Positions 15,813 to 21,999 of a DNA stretch of 21,999 nt are shown here, in pieces (the stretch's first letter is position 1; every line of letters starts with the position of its first letter). Origin of the DNA: a virus. The position numbers were made by a program, and so were the translations under genes. Under the pieces are notes generated by a model. That model was not told where the DNA came from, ran no database searches, and was given only the letters and a program-made list of their open reading frames with translations. Location: positions 1-21,999 of IMG/VR virus record IMGVR_UViG_3300018481_000082. The stretch is one strand, 5' to 3'.

Positions 15813-17744
15813 CTAAGCCCCCATCGCGTTCAGGCCAGTCTCAGTCGAGGCGGCGGAGCCCGGCCCAACGCCATTCAAGTTACGCTGCGCCCCCGGAGCG
15901 CCAATCGGAACCACATTTCCAGCGGCGGCTTGCCCCGCGAGCTGCTGATCGGGCATCACCTGCACCTTAAATTGGTGGATATTCTTAAGGCCGCTCAGCG
16001 AAGCCGCCCACGCAAAGATCTTCCCCCAATCATAGCCCGTCTGCACCTGCACGGGCATATTCCGCACCGAGGCCATTATCTCTTTCCAGAGGTTCGCTTG
16101 CGACATTCGATCGACGGGCAGCAACCCATCAACTGGCACGAAGTCGAACGAGCCCGCAATCAACTCCGGACTTACATTCAGAAAGCGCTCTCCTGCATCA
16201 AGCGCGAGGTCGCCTACGCGCCGCAACTTTCCTTCGACGTCGTAGAACTGTTGCGAGTTCTGTACCAGCTTCTGCGAATGCTGCGAAAACGACATCGCCG
16301 ACATATACTCAGCGACCGTCTTCATGCGGTTGACGCCGAAGGTGGTCGTGGTCCGCACTTCGGTAGCTGTTTTGCGGCCGCCACCCGAGTTAAGCGATCC
16401 CATAATCTGATCGTTAATGCCGAGGGTGCGTTCGCCGATGCCCATCATCGTCTGGAAGTCATTTATGTTCGATCGCGTGACGTCCGTAACCGGCACTTGG
16501 GTGAACATCTTTGAGATGTCAGTCCCATACGCTTCAGGGCGCAGCCGCCAAAGGAACCCTGGCCCCGAGTTTTGGACATCTTTGATGACCAGTTTCGAAG
16601 GATCGACAATGAACTGGTTATTGAGGCTAGCTCGGACGTTATAGAAGTGGGTATTGATAAGCCAGTCGACGGTGTTCTGCACCCCCGACATGATCTCGGG
16701 TACCCCTCGCGTATAGGCACCGTAGCCCTCCACTTCGCATTCCAGCACATTGAAGGGGAACTTACAATGCACATTGCCCAGCGGCGTAATCCCAATAATA
16801 ATGTCAAGGTCTTCCGTAATGGTAAAGACCCACTTTTGGGGATACTTCAACCCAGCACCTAGGCGCCATTCGGCAGGGATTAGGTCGACATGAACCTCAT
16901 AGAAGGTACCGCCTTCTGCATGCTTCGTCTTCTCCTCGTAATACTCAGAGGCGCTTAGGTCAAATTGGGGGCGCTTTAGCTGGGAGCTGCCCTCACTAGA
17001 GCCCTTATCAGTTAGATGGTCCTTCAGATATTGAATATTATCATTATAGTAGCCGTCGCGAGAGCGCCTTACGATCTCGTTCCAACTCATTCGCACCCGC
17101 CTAACGCAAAACTCACCCTTCTGGAAGTCCTTCAAACTTACGCGGGGGTCGTGCATGAAGTCCCACGGACTTACATTAAAGATGCGGTTGCCTTCGTAGC
17201 CGGGCAGCTCCTTCGTCGTCTGCCAAAGCGACACCGCCCCCGTCTCATCCGGCATCTCAATCAACTGGCCGTATTGAAGCGTCTCCTTGCACCAATACTC
17301 ACCCGTCACTCCATGGCCGTACTTACCTGCATCATAGAGCCAGATGTAGTAGGGGCCCAAGGCGGCGCCTACGTCAATCTGGTAGCCGATCAGCGCCTCC
17401 AGCGCTTGCACTTGCATTTCACCCTCGCCGTGCCTCCCAATGAACTGATGCACGGGGTTGCGGGCGAAAAAGACTGAGGTGAGGTAGGTATGCATACTCA
17501 TCATCATCGCATAAGTGTATGGGATCATGATCGTCGTATAACGGGGCGTGCCTGAGCTACGCGAATTCCGTCGCGCTCCATCCTCGGCGGTCTCATGCAC
17601 ATAGGCGAGCGTGCGCTCCTCGGCATCTATCCAGCGGTCGTGCTGATCCGAGTGGCCCTTCTCCGCGAGCTTAACTCGCGCCTGCAACCTCTCCTTTAGG
17701 AACGTATGGAGGGTCGAATCCTTAGGCGCCTTAAGGGTGGGCAT
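15813..17744 (-). CDS. Portal protein
   Basis: This encodes 643 residues from the ATG at 17744, which overlaps the terminase stop as TAATG and has AGGAG 9 nt upstream; the TTG three codons upstream is rejected. Size and order (directly after TerL) and motifs fit podovirus portals: a helical N-terminus with basic segments, SVFFARNPVHQF about residues 90-101, NVSPWDFMHDP in the wing, an NTVDWLINTHFYNVRASLNN region, and RKTATEVRTTTTFG followed by the helical crown/barrel part. The tail (about 600-643) is Gly/Ala-rich and probably disordered. It would form the dodecameric ring at one capsid vertex, through which TerL drives DNA. Confidence 0.92.
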   Translation of the reverse strand: MPTLKAPKDSTLHTFLKERLQARVKLAEKGHSDQHDRWIDAEERTLAYVHETAEDGARRNSRSSGTPRYTTIMIPYTYAMMMSMHTYLTSVFFARNPVHQFIGRHGEGEMQVQALEALIGYQIDVGAALGPYYIWLYDAGKYGHGVTGEYWCKETLQYGQLIEMPDETGAVSLWQTTKELPGYEGNRIFNVSPWDFMHDPRVSLKDFQKGEFCVRRVRMSWNEIVRRSRDGYYNDNIQYLKDHLTDKGSSEGSSQLKRPQFDLSASEYYEEKTKHAEGGTFYEVHVDLIPAEWRLGAGLKYPQKWVFTITEDLDIIIGITPLGNVHCKFPFNVLECEVEGYGAYTRGVPEIMSGVQNTVDWLINTHFYNVRASLNNQFIVDPSKLVIKDVQNSGPGFLWRLRPEAYGTDISKMFTQVPVTDVTRSNINDFQTMMGIGERTLGINDQIMGSLNSGGGRKTATEVRTTTTFGVNRMKTVAEYMSAMSFSQHSQKLVQNSQQFYDVEGKLRRVGDLALDAGERFLNVSPELIAGSFDFVPVDGLLPVDRMSQANLWKEIMASVRNMPVQVQTGYDWGKIFAWAASLSGLKNIHQFKVQVMPDQQLAGQAAAGNVVPIGAPGAQRNLNGVGPGSAASTETGLNAMGA

Positions 17745-19330
17745 TATGGGCAACTCCTGATGTCGGGCAAATCCTCGACCGCCCCCATGTATTGCACCTG
17801 GCCCTTCGCATCCAACTGGAGGAAGGGATTATACAACTCCTGCAACGCGAGTGCGCTCGCATCCAAATCATCGTCAAGGCCGCCGTAAGTAGGGCCGTAG
17901 GACTGAAATTGCATATTAAAGATCGAGTGGTCTCCGCCGATCCAGAGGCGGCCCTGCGAAGCCAGCGACCCTATCGTCGAGGTGATACGGGCGAACTTCT
18001 GCATTCCATCAGCAACGGGCACCACCTGATAATAGATGCCAGTCTTTTTCATCTCCTGCTCTAATATCCACTTAAGCGCCCGCTGATAGGCGACCGCATC
18101 TATTACGATTCGCATAACCCTCCACTGACGCGCAAGACGGAAAGCGGTGGCCACCGTCCAACTCGGATCGTGGCCACGACTACGATCAAAGTCGCAGAGG
18201 TGGTATTCGTCGCCCTTCCGCGCCCAGACATAATGCGCCTCATAATCTTTCCGCTGAAGGCCTCTCTCCTGGGCCTTTTCTGAAGGCGGAGGAACTGGGT
18301 CGATAGCGAGGATCGCGGGATAACCGCGCGGAGCGGGCACATCTGGGCTGCGGATGTTCAGCCAATTCGCCCTGAACTGCGCGGTCTCCCGCGAGATAAG
18401 GCGGCACTCCATCTCTCTAGTAAAGGTGGAGAGCTTGTTATCATTCGTGTAGTCGGACTTTTGCTTCCGCAACTCGCCAGTGGAGAAGCGCTCGGGCCAC
18501 GACGAAACCTGTTGGCTGGTCGGGAGATCCATCGTCTCCCGCGTCCAGCACGGAAACACGACCGACGTCCATTGCTGCGACTTCAGCGCCTTCTGCGAAA
18601 TGTCATCCTCATGCTGCGGCGTGATGAGCATAATCATCTTCGCATTAGGCTCATCCGATACCGGAGTTAGGGAGTTGCGGACCGCCCCCAGGATAAGCTC
18701 CTCCAGCTTCTCCCTCTGAGAGGCGTTGGCGGCCGTCTCGTCGTTCTGAGGATCGTCCACAATAATGAGGTCAGGCCGATAATCGTCAATATTAAGGCCC
18801 CGAAGGCTGCCAGTAACGCCAGAGGCAAGAACCCTAATAGTATGCCCAAACAACTTATGCTCAATCTCAATCTGGGTCTCTTCCCACTTTTGCCCCCGCG
18901 CAAGTCCAAAAGTTTCCCTCCATTTGTGGTTGCGGTCGACCCGGTTGCGAATCCAGTTAACCGACTCAATCGCCTTTCCCTCAGAGACGCCAATATAGAG
19001 GATGGTCCGCGAGATCCCGAATGCAATGCGCTTCGACGCAAAGATGCGGGCCCTCGACGTTTTGGAGCTGCCTCGAAACGCAATCACGTTGACGAGGCGC
19101 TTCGTTGGGTCCTCCATAGGCTCCCACATTGCGCGAGCGAACGCCGGCGACTGCTGCCTGAAGGTCTGCGGAAAGAACGTATGGGCATACAGCTCGGTAT
19201 CGACGGCGCAGAGCTTGACGAGTTCGTCGCGCGAGATGTGGATCGTACCTCCGCCGGCATTCACCTGTGAGGCGCCAGAAGGTGCGGTGCCCGCATCGCC
19301 GCCGCCTTGACGGCTCTTCATGCCCTCCAT
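17744..19330 (-). CDS. terL: Terminase large subunit (TerL)
   Basis: This encodes 528 residues. The N-terminal ATPase has a Walker A-like loop FRGSSKTS (85-92) and Walker B DLIIVDD (187-193), followed by a coupling-type LITPQHED (234-241). The C-terminal RNase H-like nuclease has acidic residues at D343 (ILAIDP), D410 (IVIDA) and the D485-D489 cluster (GGLDDDLD). It cuts concatemeric DNA and pumps it into the procapsid through the portal. The Walker A is a variant lacking the usual G-x-x-x-x-G-K spacing, with the Lys at 90 retained. The ATG at 19330 has AAGGTG 6 nt upstream. The gene overlaps its upstream neighbour by 13 bp and the portal start by 1 base. Confidence 0.95.
   Translation of the reverse strand: MEGMKSRQGGGDAGTAPSGASQVNAGGGTIHISRDELVKLCAVDTELYAHTFFPQTFRQQSPAFARAMWEPMEDPTKRLVNVIAFRGSSKTSRARIFASKRIAFGISRTILYIGVSEGKAIESVNWIRNRVDRNHKWRETFGLARGQKWEETQIEIEHKLFGHTIRVLASGVTGSLRGLNIDDYRPDLIIVDDPQNDETAANASQREKLEELILGAVRNSLTPVSDEPNAKMIMLITPQHEDDISQKALKSQQWTSVVFPCWTRETMDLPTSQQVSSWPERFSTGELRKQKSDYTNDNKLSTFTREMECRLISRETAQFRANWLNIRSPDVPAPRGYPAILAIDPVPPPSEKAQERGLQRKDYEAHYVWARKGDEYHLCDFDRSRGHDPSWTVATAFRLARQWRVMRIVIDAVAYQRALKWILEQEMKKTGIYYQVVPVADGMQKFARITSTIGSLASQGRLWIGGDHSIFNMQFQSYGPTYGGLDDDLDASALALQELYNPFLQLDAKGQVQYMGAVEDLPDIRSCP
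17754..17758 (-). promoter_or_regulatory. Ribosome binding site supporting the portal ATG
   Basis: AGGAG on the minus strand, 9 nt before the ATG at 17744. It lies inside the 3' end of the terminase gene and makes the upstream TTG at 17753 implausible as a start. Confidence 0.6.
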
Positions 19331-19845
19331 AGAAGCACCTTCATCCCCGCCGAAGGCTCAAGCACCTCTTCAATCGAGCGACACAAATCTATGTCCTCAG
19401 GAAACCCTATAGAAGGGTCGTAGGAGCGCACGACTTCGACGCAAATCACATCCTCAATGCCGCCTAGCTCCCGCACTACGGGCTCGTAGAGGCGCCTCAA
19501 CTGCCACCAGGCGGCGTGCGTATGCTGGCTCTTTATCTCGAACACATAGGCGAGTTCACCTCTTAGAAGCATCCCATCGGGGATGACGCGCCTGACGTTG
19601 CCCCCCGCGAGGAGCGTAAGGACGGGCGCTTCGATGTAGTCTGGTATTTGCTGCCTCAGATAGAGTTGCGCCTTTGCTTCGTAGCGGAGGCCCGCCCGCT
19701 GCGCTAGGGTGAGGCCGCCGCCCGATGCGGCACCGGAGGGCTTCCACGAGACGCGCTCAATCGGCCCACGGAGCGCCTGAAAGTGCGCCGGCGGCGGAAT
19801 GCTGGCGCGTGCCCTAGGGCTCGGATTTAGGGATGGAATTGGCAT
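19318..19845 (-). CDS. PD-(D/E)XK nuclease-like protein inside the terminase operon
   Basis: This encodes 175 residues. A PD-(D/E)XK-type core is visible: helix LRYEAKAQLYL with E56, then VIPDG with D90, then VFEIKSQ with E103 and K105 (E-x-K), then a following helix HAAWWQLRRLYEPVV with Q115. This is the order E, PD, ExK, Q expected for the superfamily. The N-terminus (about 1-45) is Pro-rich and probably disordered. It overlaps TerS by 32 bp and TerL by 13 bp, so it is translated with both packaging subunits. It could trim, nick or resolve DNA ends or branches during packaging, or defend the phage. The exact role is unknown. Confidence 0.72.
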   Translation of the reverse strand: MPIPSLNPSPRARASIPPPAHFQALRGPIERVSWKPSGAASGGGLTLAQRAGLRYEAKAQLYLRQQIPDYIEAPVLTLLAGGNVRRVIPDGMLLRGELAYVFEIKSQHTHAAWWQLRRLYEPVVRELGGIEDVICVEVVRSYDPSIGFPEDIDLCRSIEEVLEPSAGMKVLLWRA

Positions 19846-20464
19846 CTTCTGGGACTTCCTCCGAGGGTAGGTCGATTAGGACGCCTTCATCGAGCAGCGA
19901 TTCGATGTCGGGCGGCACCTCTGCCGCGGGCAGGGCGCTCGCAATCTTCCGCTGCTCTACAGCACGCAGGGTCGAACGCGCCTCTTCCAGCAGGGTAATC
20001 GTTACGCTGCCGCCCGGCGCACTTACCTGATTCGTGTTATTCACCACGACCGAAGGGCCTACCTGGGGGCCGAATCCGAGGCGGTCGAGGCCGGTCTCGA
20101 TGATGTCGCGGGCAATCGCAAGAGGGATCTGGTCGCCCTTCTTCTTCAGTTGCGCGTCCGCTGCATCGAGGGCCCGGATGGTCACTCCGGTCAGCTTCTC
20201 GCGCAGAATATCTTCGTTACGCTGGCGCCAAGCTTGCTTGCGCTGGGCCTCGTATTCGCGGTAGAGGTCGGTATTCGCGATAGCGCTTATGGTGTTTTCG
20301 CCCTTCCCGAGGTGGGCGGCGATCTCGCGATTCGTGCAGCCCGGATTGGCGAGGCGGTAATCGGCGATAGAAGCGTACCACCAGCGCCACCTCCCGCGGT
20401 AGTGGCCAGTGCCGCCCTTCGTCTGCTGGAGGGCTGGCTCAGCTGGAATTGCGTTCGGGTTCAT
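19814..20464 (-). CDS. terS: Terminase small subunit (TerS)
   Basis: This encodes 216 residues. A helix-turn-helix lies about residues 42-64 (GCTNREIAAHLGKGENTIS), followed by long helical segments (LYREYEAQRKQAWRQRNEDI) suited to oligomer formation, and an acidic C-terminal tail that could contact TerL. It is the first gene of the leftward operon, directly before the nuclease-like gene and TerL. The ATG at 20464 has GGGGAG 8 nt upstream. It would recognise the packaging site, which in many phages lies in or near terS, so the 20465-21130 region is a candidate. The assignment rests on HTH, size and gene order. Confidence 0.85.
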   Translation of the reverse strand: MNPNAIPAEPALQQTKGGTGHYRGRWRWWYASIADYRLANPGCTNREIAAHLGKGENTISAIANTDLYREYEAQRKQAWRQRNEDILREKLTGVTIRALDAADAQLKKKGDQIPLAIARDIIETGLDRLGFGPQVGPSVVVNNTNQVSAPGGSVTITLLEEARSTLRAVEQRKIASALPAAEVPPDIESLLDEGVLIDLPSEEVPEDANSIPKSEP

Positions 20465-20773
20465 TTAGCGTCTCCCCGAACTCATACGTGCGCTCAGCGG
20501 GGGGCGCTTTAGAAAGCCGTAACTCGCCTCAGCCTCGCCAGGAGGGCGCGGCTTGCGGGGCTTTTTCGCGGGGCGGGGCTTCGGTGGCGACCCTCTCGGC
20601 GGGCGTGTTTTCATGTCCCGAGGTTAGCGCGGCGGGGGGCGGCGCGCAATGGTAATCGGCACACTGCCCCTTTGGAGGGGATTGATTGTCCGGGCCGCTG
20701 GCGCGTTTTGCGGCCGGGTGATAGCGGGGCAGCGCGGGCCCTGGGCCGCTGCACGGGCGGGCTGTTTCTGTGC

Positions 20774-20820
20774 GGGGGCGGGGCCATCGCGCTGGTGGTC
20801 GGGGGGCGGTGTTTGGGGGG
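20774..20820 (+). other. Potential G-quadruplex cluster 1
   Basis: Four G tracts lie at 20774-20778, 20780-20783, 20801-20806 and 20815-20820, with loops of 1, 17 and 8 nt. The long middle loop makes folding uncertain. Confidence 0.35.
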
Positions 20821-20890
20821 TGCTGCGGTGCTGCTGTGCGAAAGGGGCGTTGTGTTTGCGACTTCGCGCGGGCCCCGAATGGCAGACCCC

Positions 20891-20920
20891 GGGGGTGGGC
20901 AACACAACTCAGGGTGGGGG
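20891..20920 (+). other. Potential G-quadruplex cluster 2 (symmetric)
   Basis: GGGGG-T-GGG, a 12-nt spacer, then GGG-T-GGGGG: a mirror-symmetric set of four G tracts at 20891-20895, 20897-20899, 20912-20914 and 20916-20920. Confidence 0.4.
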
Positions 20921-20931
20921 TATGGCCTCCC

Positions 20932-20944
20932 CCTCTACTAGAGG
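20932..20944. promoter_or_regulatory. Perfect 13-nt palindrome, candidate operator
   Basis: CCTCTA-C-TAGAGG is a perfect inverted repeat with a one-base centre, about 190 bp before the rightward gene. A nearby TAGTGCTAGC follows it. Operator function is inferred only from position and symmetry. Confidence 0.35.
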
Positions 20945-20966
20945 TAGTGCTAGCCATGCACCCCGA

Positions 20967-20998
20967 GCATAGCATGCGTCCAGCGCATAGCTGCGTCC
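20967..20998. repeat. Direct repeat in the divergent control region
   Basis: GCATAGCATGCGTCC (20967-20981) and GCATAGCTGCGTCC (20985-20998) are the same word with one base inserted in the first copy, spaced 18 bp apart. A looser third part (GCGCATGCCTGGCATG, 20999-21014 region) follows. This spacing, close to two helical turns, is compatible with a protein-binding array. Confidence 0.5.
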
Positions 20999-21101
20999 CG
21001 CGCATGCCTGGCATGTGAAGATGCATGGCGATTGTTCTAGACTCCATAAGCGCGCTGGCTTATGGTGTTCATGCGGCCGGGCAATGGTGCCGAGGCCGCA
21101 A

Positions 21102-21114
21102 GGGGCAGAGCCCC
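21102..21114 (+). promoter_or_regulatory. Small hairpin directly before the rightward gene's ribosome site
   Basis: GGGGC-AGA-GCCCC is a 5-bp stem with a 3-nt loop, ending at the AAGGGAG Shine-Dalgarno (21115-21121). It could affect ribosome access or mRNA stability. Confidence 0.35.
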
Positions 21115-21130
21115 AAGGGAGCCTTAAGCT

Positions 21131-21688
21131 ATGAATACCCAAGTCGAAAAGGTAGAGCGCGTCGCCAAGCACGAACTGCTCGACAGCGCAGGCACGGTCA
21201 CCGAGCGTTTCGAAGACGCAGTTGCGATCCGCTACACGGATATCGCATCGGGTGATGTGATCGACTTCGAGCCGAAAGGCGAAGCGCAGCGCATGCTGGC
21301 TCTGTTCGGGGCGCGCACGCTGGCGACCAACGAGGCGAGCGCATCGCGCCAGAAGGACGGCACCTCTGCCGACCAGATGGACGCAATCCGCGAGCGGTTC
21401 GCGGGCATGAGCGGCGATGAGCCCAAGTGGGTCGATCGCACCCGCGAGGGCGGCCCACGCATCGACCAGCCCACGCTGGCCGAGTCGGTCGTCGACCAAA
21501 TGGTCATCGACGGGAAGTGGACCGAAGATGAGCGCGCGACCAAAGTCGCGAAGATGCTGGAGACGATGAAGGCGGATGCGAAGAAGGTCACCGTCCTTCG
21601 CTCGCTGCCTGGTGTCGAGGCGCACTACAAGCGGCGCAAGGGCGGCAAAGCGGCCAGCGCCGCCGACATCGCCGCGCTCGTGGCGTAA
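21131..21688 (+). CDS. Rightward protein of unknown function (185 aa)
   Basis: The ATG at 21131 is preceded by AAGGGAG with about 9 nt spacing. The protein is soluble and highly charged. Residues 43-74 (VIDFEPKGEAQRMLALFG and on) are clearly related to residues 19-50 of the small gene downstream. The C-terminal part (about 126-175) is helical and basic (KVAKMLETMKADAKKVT, EAHYKRRKGGK), which could bind nucleic acid. I recognise no enzyme motif. It is divergent from the virion operon, so it may belong to an early or regulatory/replication module. Its codon choice looks more G/C-rich than that of the leftward genes. Confidence 0.8.
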   Translation: MNTQVEKVERVAKHELLDSAGTVTERFEDAVAIRYTDIASGDVIDFEPKGEAQRMLALFGARTLATNEASASRQKDGTSADQMDAIRERFAGMSGDEPKWVDRTREGGPRIDQPTLAESVVDQMVIDGKWTEDERATKVAKMLETMKADAKKVTVLRSLPGVEAHYKRRKGGKAASAADIAALVA

Positions 21689-21696
21689 CGCAAACC

Positions 21697-21718
21697 GGCG
21701 GGGCAGCGATGCCCCGCC
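21697..21718 (+). terminator. Strong GC hairpin after the first rightward gene
   Basis: GGCGGGGCA-GCGA-TGCCCCGCC is a perfect 9-bp stem with a GNRA-type tetraloop, 8 nt after the stop codon, followed by TTCCC. Without a full T tract it may attenuate rather than end transcription, as the next gene starts 27 nt later. Confidence 0.6.
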
Positions 21719-21745
21719 TTCCCTGCCACCGAAAGGACTTTCAAC

Positions 21746-21964
21746 ATGGCAATCAAGTTCTCAATTAAGCTGTTCCGCTCCCCCGATCGAATCCCCAAAG
21801 TGCTCGACTTTGAGGGAACCAAACTCGAAGGCCAGCGCGAACTAGCGATATTCGGCCTCCGCACCCTCACCCAGAACACGGCGTCCATGCTGCGCCAGCG
21901 CGGCCTCACCGAGGCCGAGATCGAAACCGAGCTTCGCGCTTTCGTCGCCAAGCGTCTCTCCTAA
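21746..21964 (+). CDS. Small rightward protein related to its upstream neighbour (72 aa)
   Basis: The ATG at 21746 has AAAGGA 8 nt upstream. Residues 19-50 (VLDFEGTKLEGQRELAIFGL then RTLTQNTASMLRQ) align with residues 43-74 of the 185-residue protein, sharing DFE, QR, FG, RTL, AS and RQ. The C-terminus is a short charged helix (TEAEIETELRAFVAKRL). This looks like a partial duplicate or a single-domain version of the larger protein. No catalytic residues are seen. It is enclosed by hairpins on both sides, so it can be expressed separately. Function is unknown. Confidence 0.75.
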   Translation: MAIKFSIKLFRSPDRIPKVLDFEGTKLEGQRELAIFGLRTLTQNTASMLRQRGLTEAEIETELRAFVAKRLS

Positions 21965-21971
21965 GAGGCGG

Positions 21972-21989
21972 AGCGCCCTACGGGGCGCT
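21972..21989 (+). terminator. Hairpin terminator after the second rightward gene
   Basis: AGCGCCC-TACG-GGGCGCT forms a perfect 7-bp stem with a 4-nt loop, starting 7 nt after the stop codon. TTTC follows the stem, giving a short U run. It is a likely Rho-independent terminator for the rightward transcript. Confidence 0.65.
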
Positions 21990-21999
21990 TTCGCATTCC

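Larger units (their letters stand above)
20465..21130. other. Non-coding divergent region, G-rich on the plus strand
   Basis: This 666-bp region lies between the leftward operon and the rightward genes. Frames on both strands give low-complexity Pro/Arg/Gly peptides, so I call no gene. It holds long G runs (20630-20920), a CCCCT/AGGGG hairpin (20667-20680), a 13-nt palindrome, direct repeats and a cluster of CATGC/GCATGC words (20954-21027). I could not identify a convincing sigma-70 type promoter on either strand. Its position suits operators, promoters, a packaging site or an origin. Confidence 0.7.

Noticed and set aside
20531-20566. A rightward terminator-like hairpin (AGCCTCGC / GCGGGGCT, then TTTTT)
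   Set aside because: The stem has a wobble and a 16-nt loop, and there is no rightward gene upstream for it to serve. It is probably chance in GC-rich sequence.
20529-21047. A 172-residue minus-strand open frame in the divergent region
   Set aside because: The product is low-complexity Pro/Arg/Ala with no domain pattern, lacks a clear ribosome site, and is what GC-rich non-coding DNA commonly yields. Overlapping plus-strand frames in the same place are of the same kind.
21033-21066. A sigma-70-type promoter (TTGTTC with TTATGG) before the rightward gene
   Set aside because: The spacer of about 22 nt is too long and the second element is a poor match to TATAAT.

Overview
The window is a stretch of a double-stranded DNA tailed phage (or prophage). 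It holds most of one long leftward (minus-strand) virion operon, from 20464 down past the left edge, and two small rightward genes at the right end. The operon order is typical of phage late modules: TerS, nuclease-like protein, TerL, portal, small unknown, scaffold, major capsid protein, several small beta-rich virion proteins, two large putative receptor/depolymerase proteins, head-tail adaptor, tail fibres, two small unknowns, endolysin. The capsid protein and adaptor look to me like the SU10/phiEco32-like podovirus lineage, judged from memory of those families rather than from a search. The two-domain endolysin points to a bacterial host, most likely Gram-negative; I cannot name the host. 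I see no integrase, transposase, tRNA, CRISPR array or host gene.

Leftward operon (1-20464). Genes are packed with 1-68 nt gaps or with ATGA, TGATG or TAATG overlaps, so the block is probably co-transcribed and translationally coupled. Several long reading frames begin at upstream TTG codons. For most genes I chose a downstream ATG (or in one case GTG) because a Shine-Dalgarno sequence or a stop/start overlap supports it. The packaging part (17744-20464) has an unusual PD-(D/E)XK-like protein between the two terminase subunits. The capsid part (13192-17744) has no recognisable maturation protease. From 13179 down to 10052 lie small virion proteins built of beta modules, including two with cadherin-like repeats. 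Then come an fn3-tailed 598-residue protein, a BNR/sialidase-like propeller protein, the adaptor, a collar-type fibre and a 982-residue fibre with five copies of a 22-residue motif. The operon continues out of the window through an amidase plus lysozyme-like endolysin, truncated at the left edge. No tail nozzle or ejection proteins were recognised; they may lie further left.

Divergent region (20465-21130). About 670 bp without a credible gene separates the leftward operon from the rightward genes. It is GC-rich with a marked G excess on the plus strand. It has two G-tract clusters, a perfect 13-nt palindrome, a 14/15-bp direct repeat and a cluster of CATGC-type words just before the rightward genes. 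It is the best candidate in the window for a divergent control region and/or packaging or replication site.

Rightward genes (21131-21964). Two small genes of unknown function share a related segment of about 32 residues. Each is followed by a strong GC-rich hairpin.
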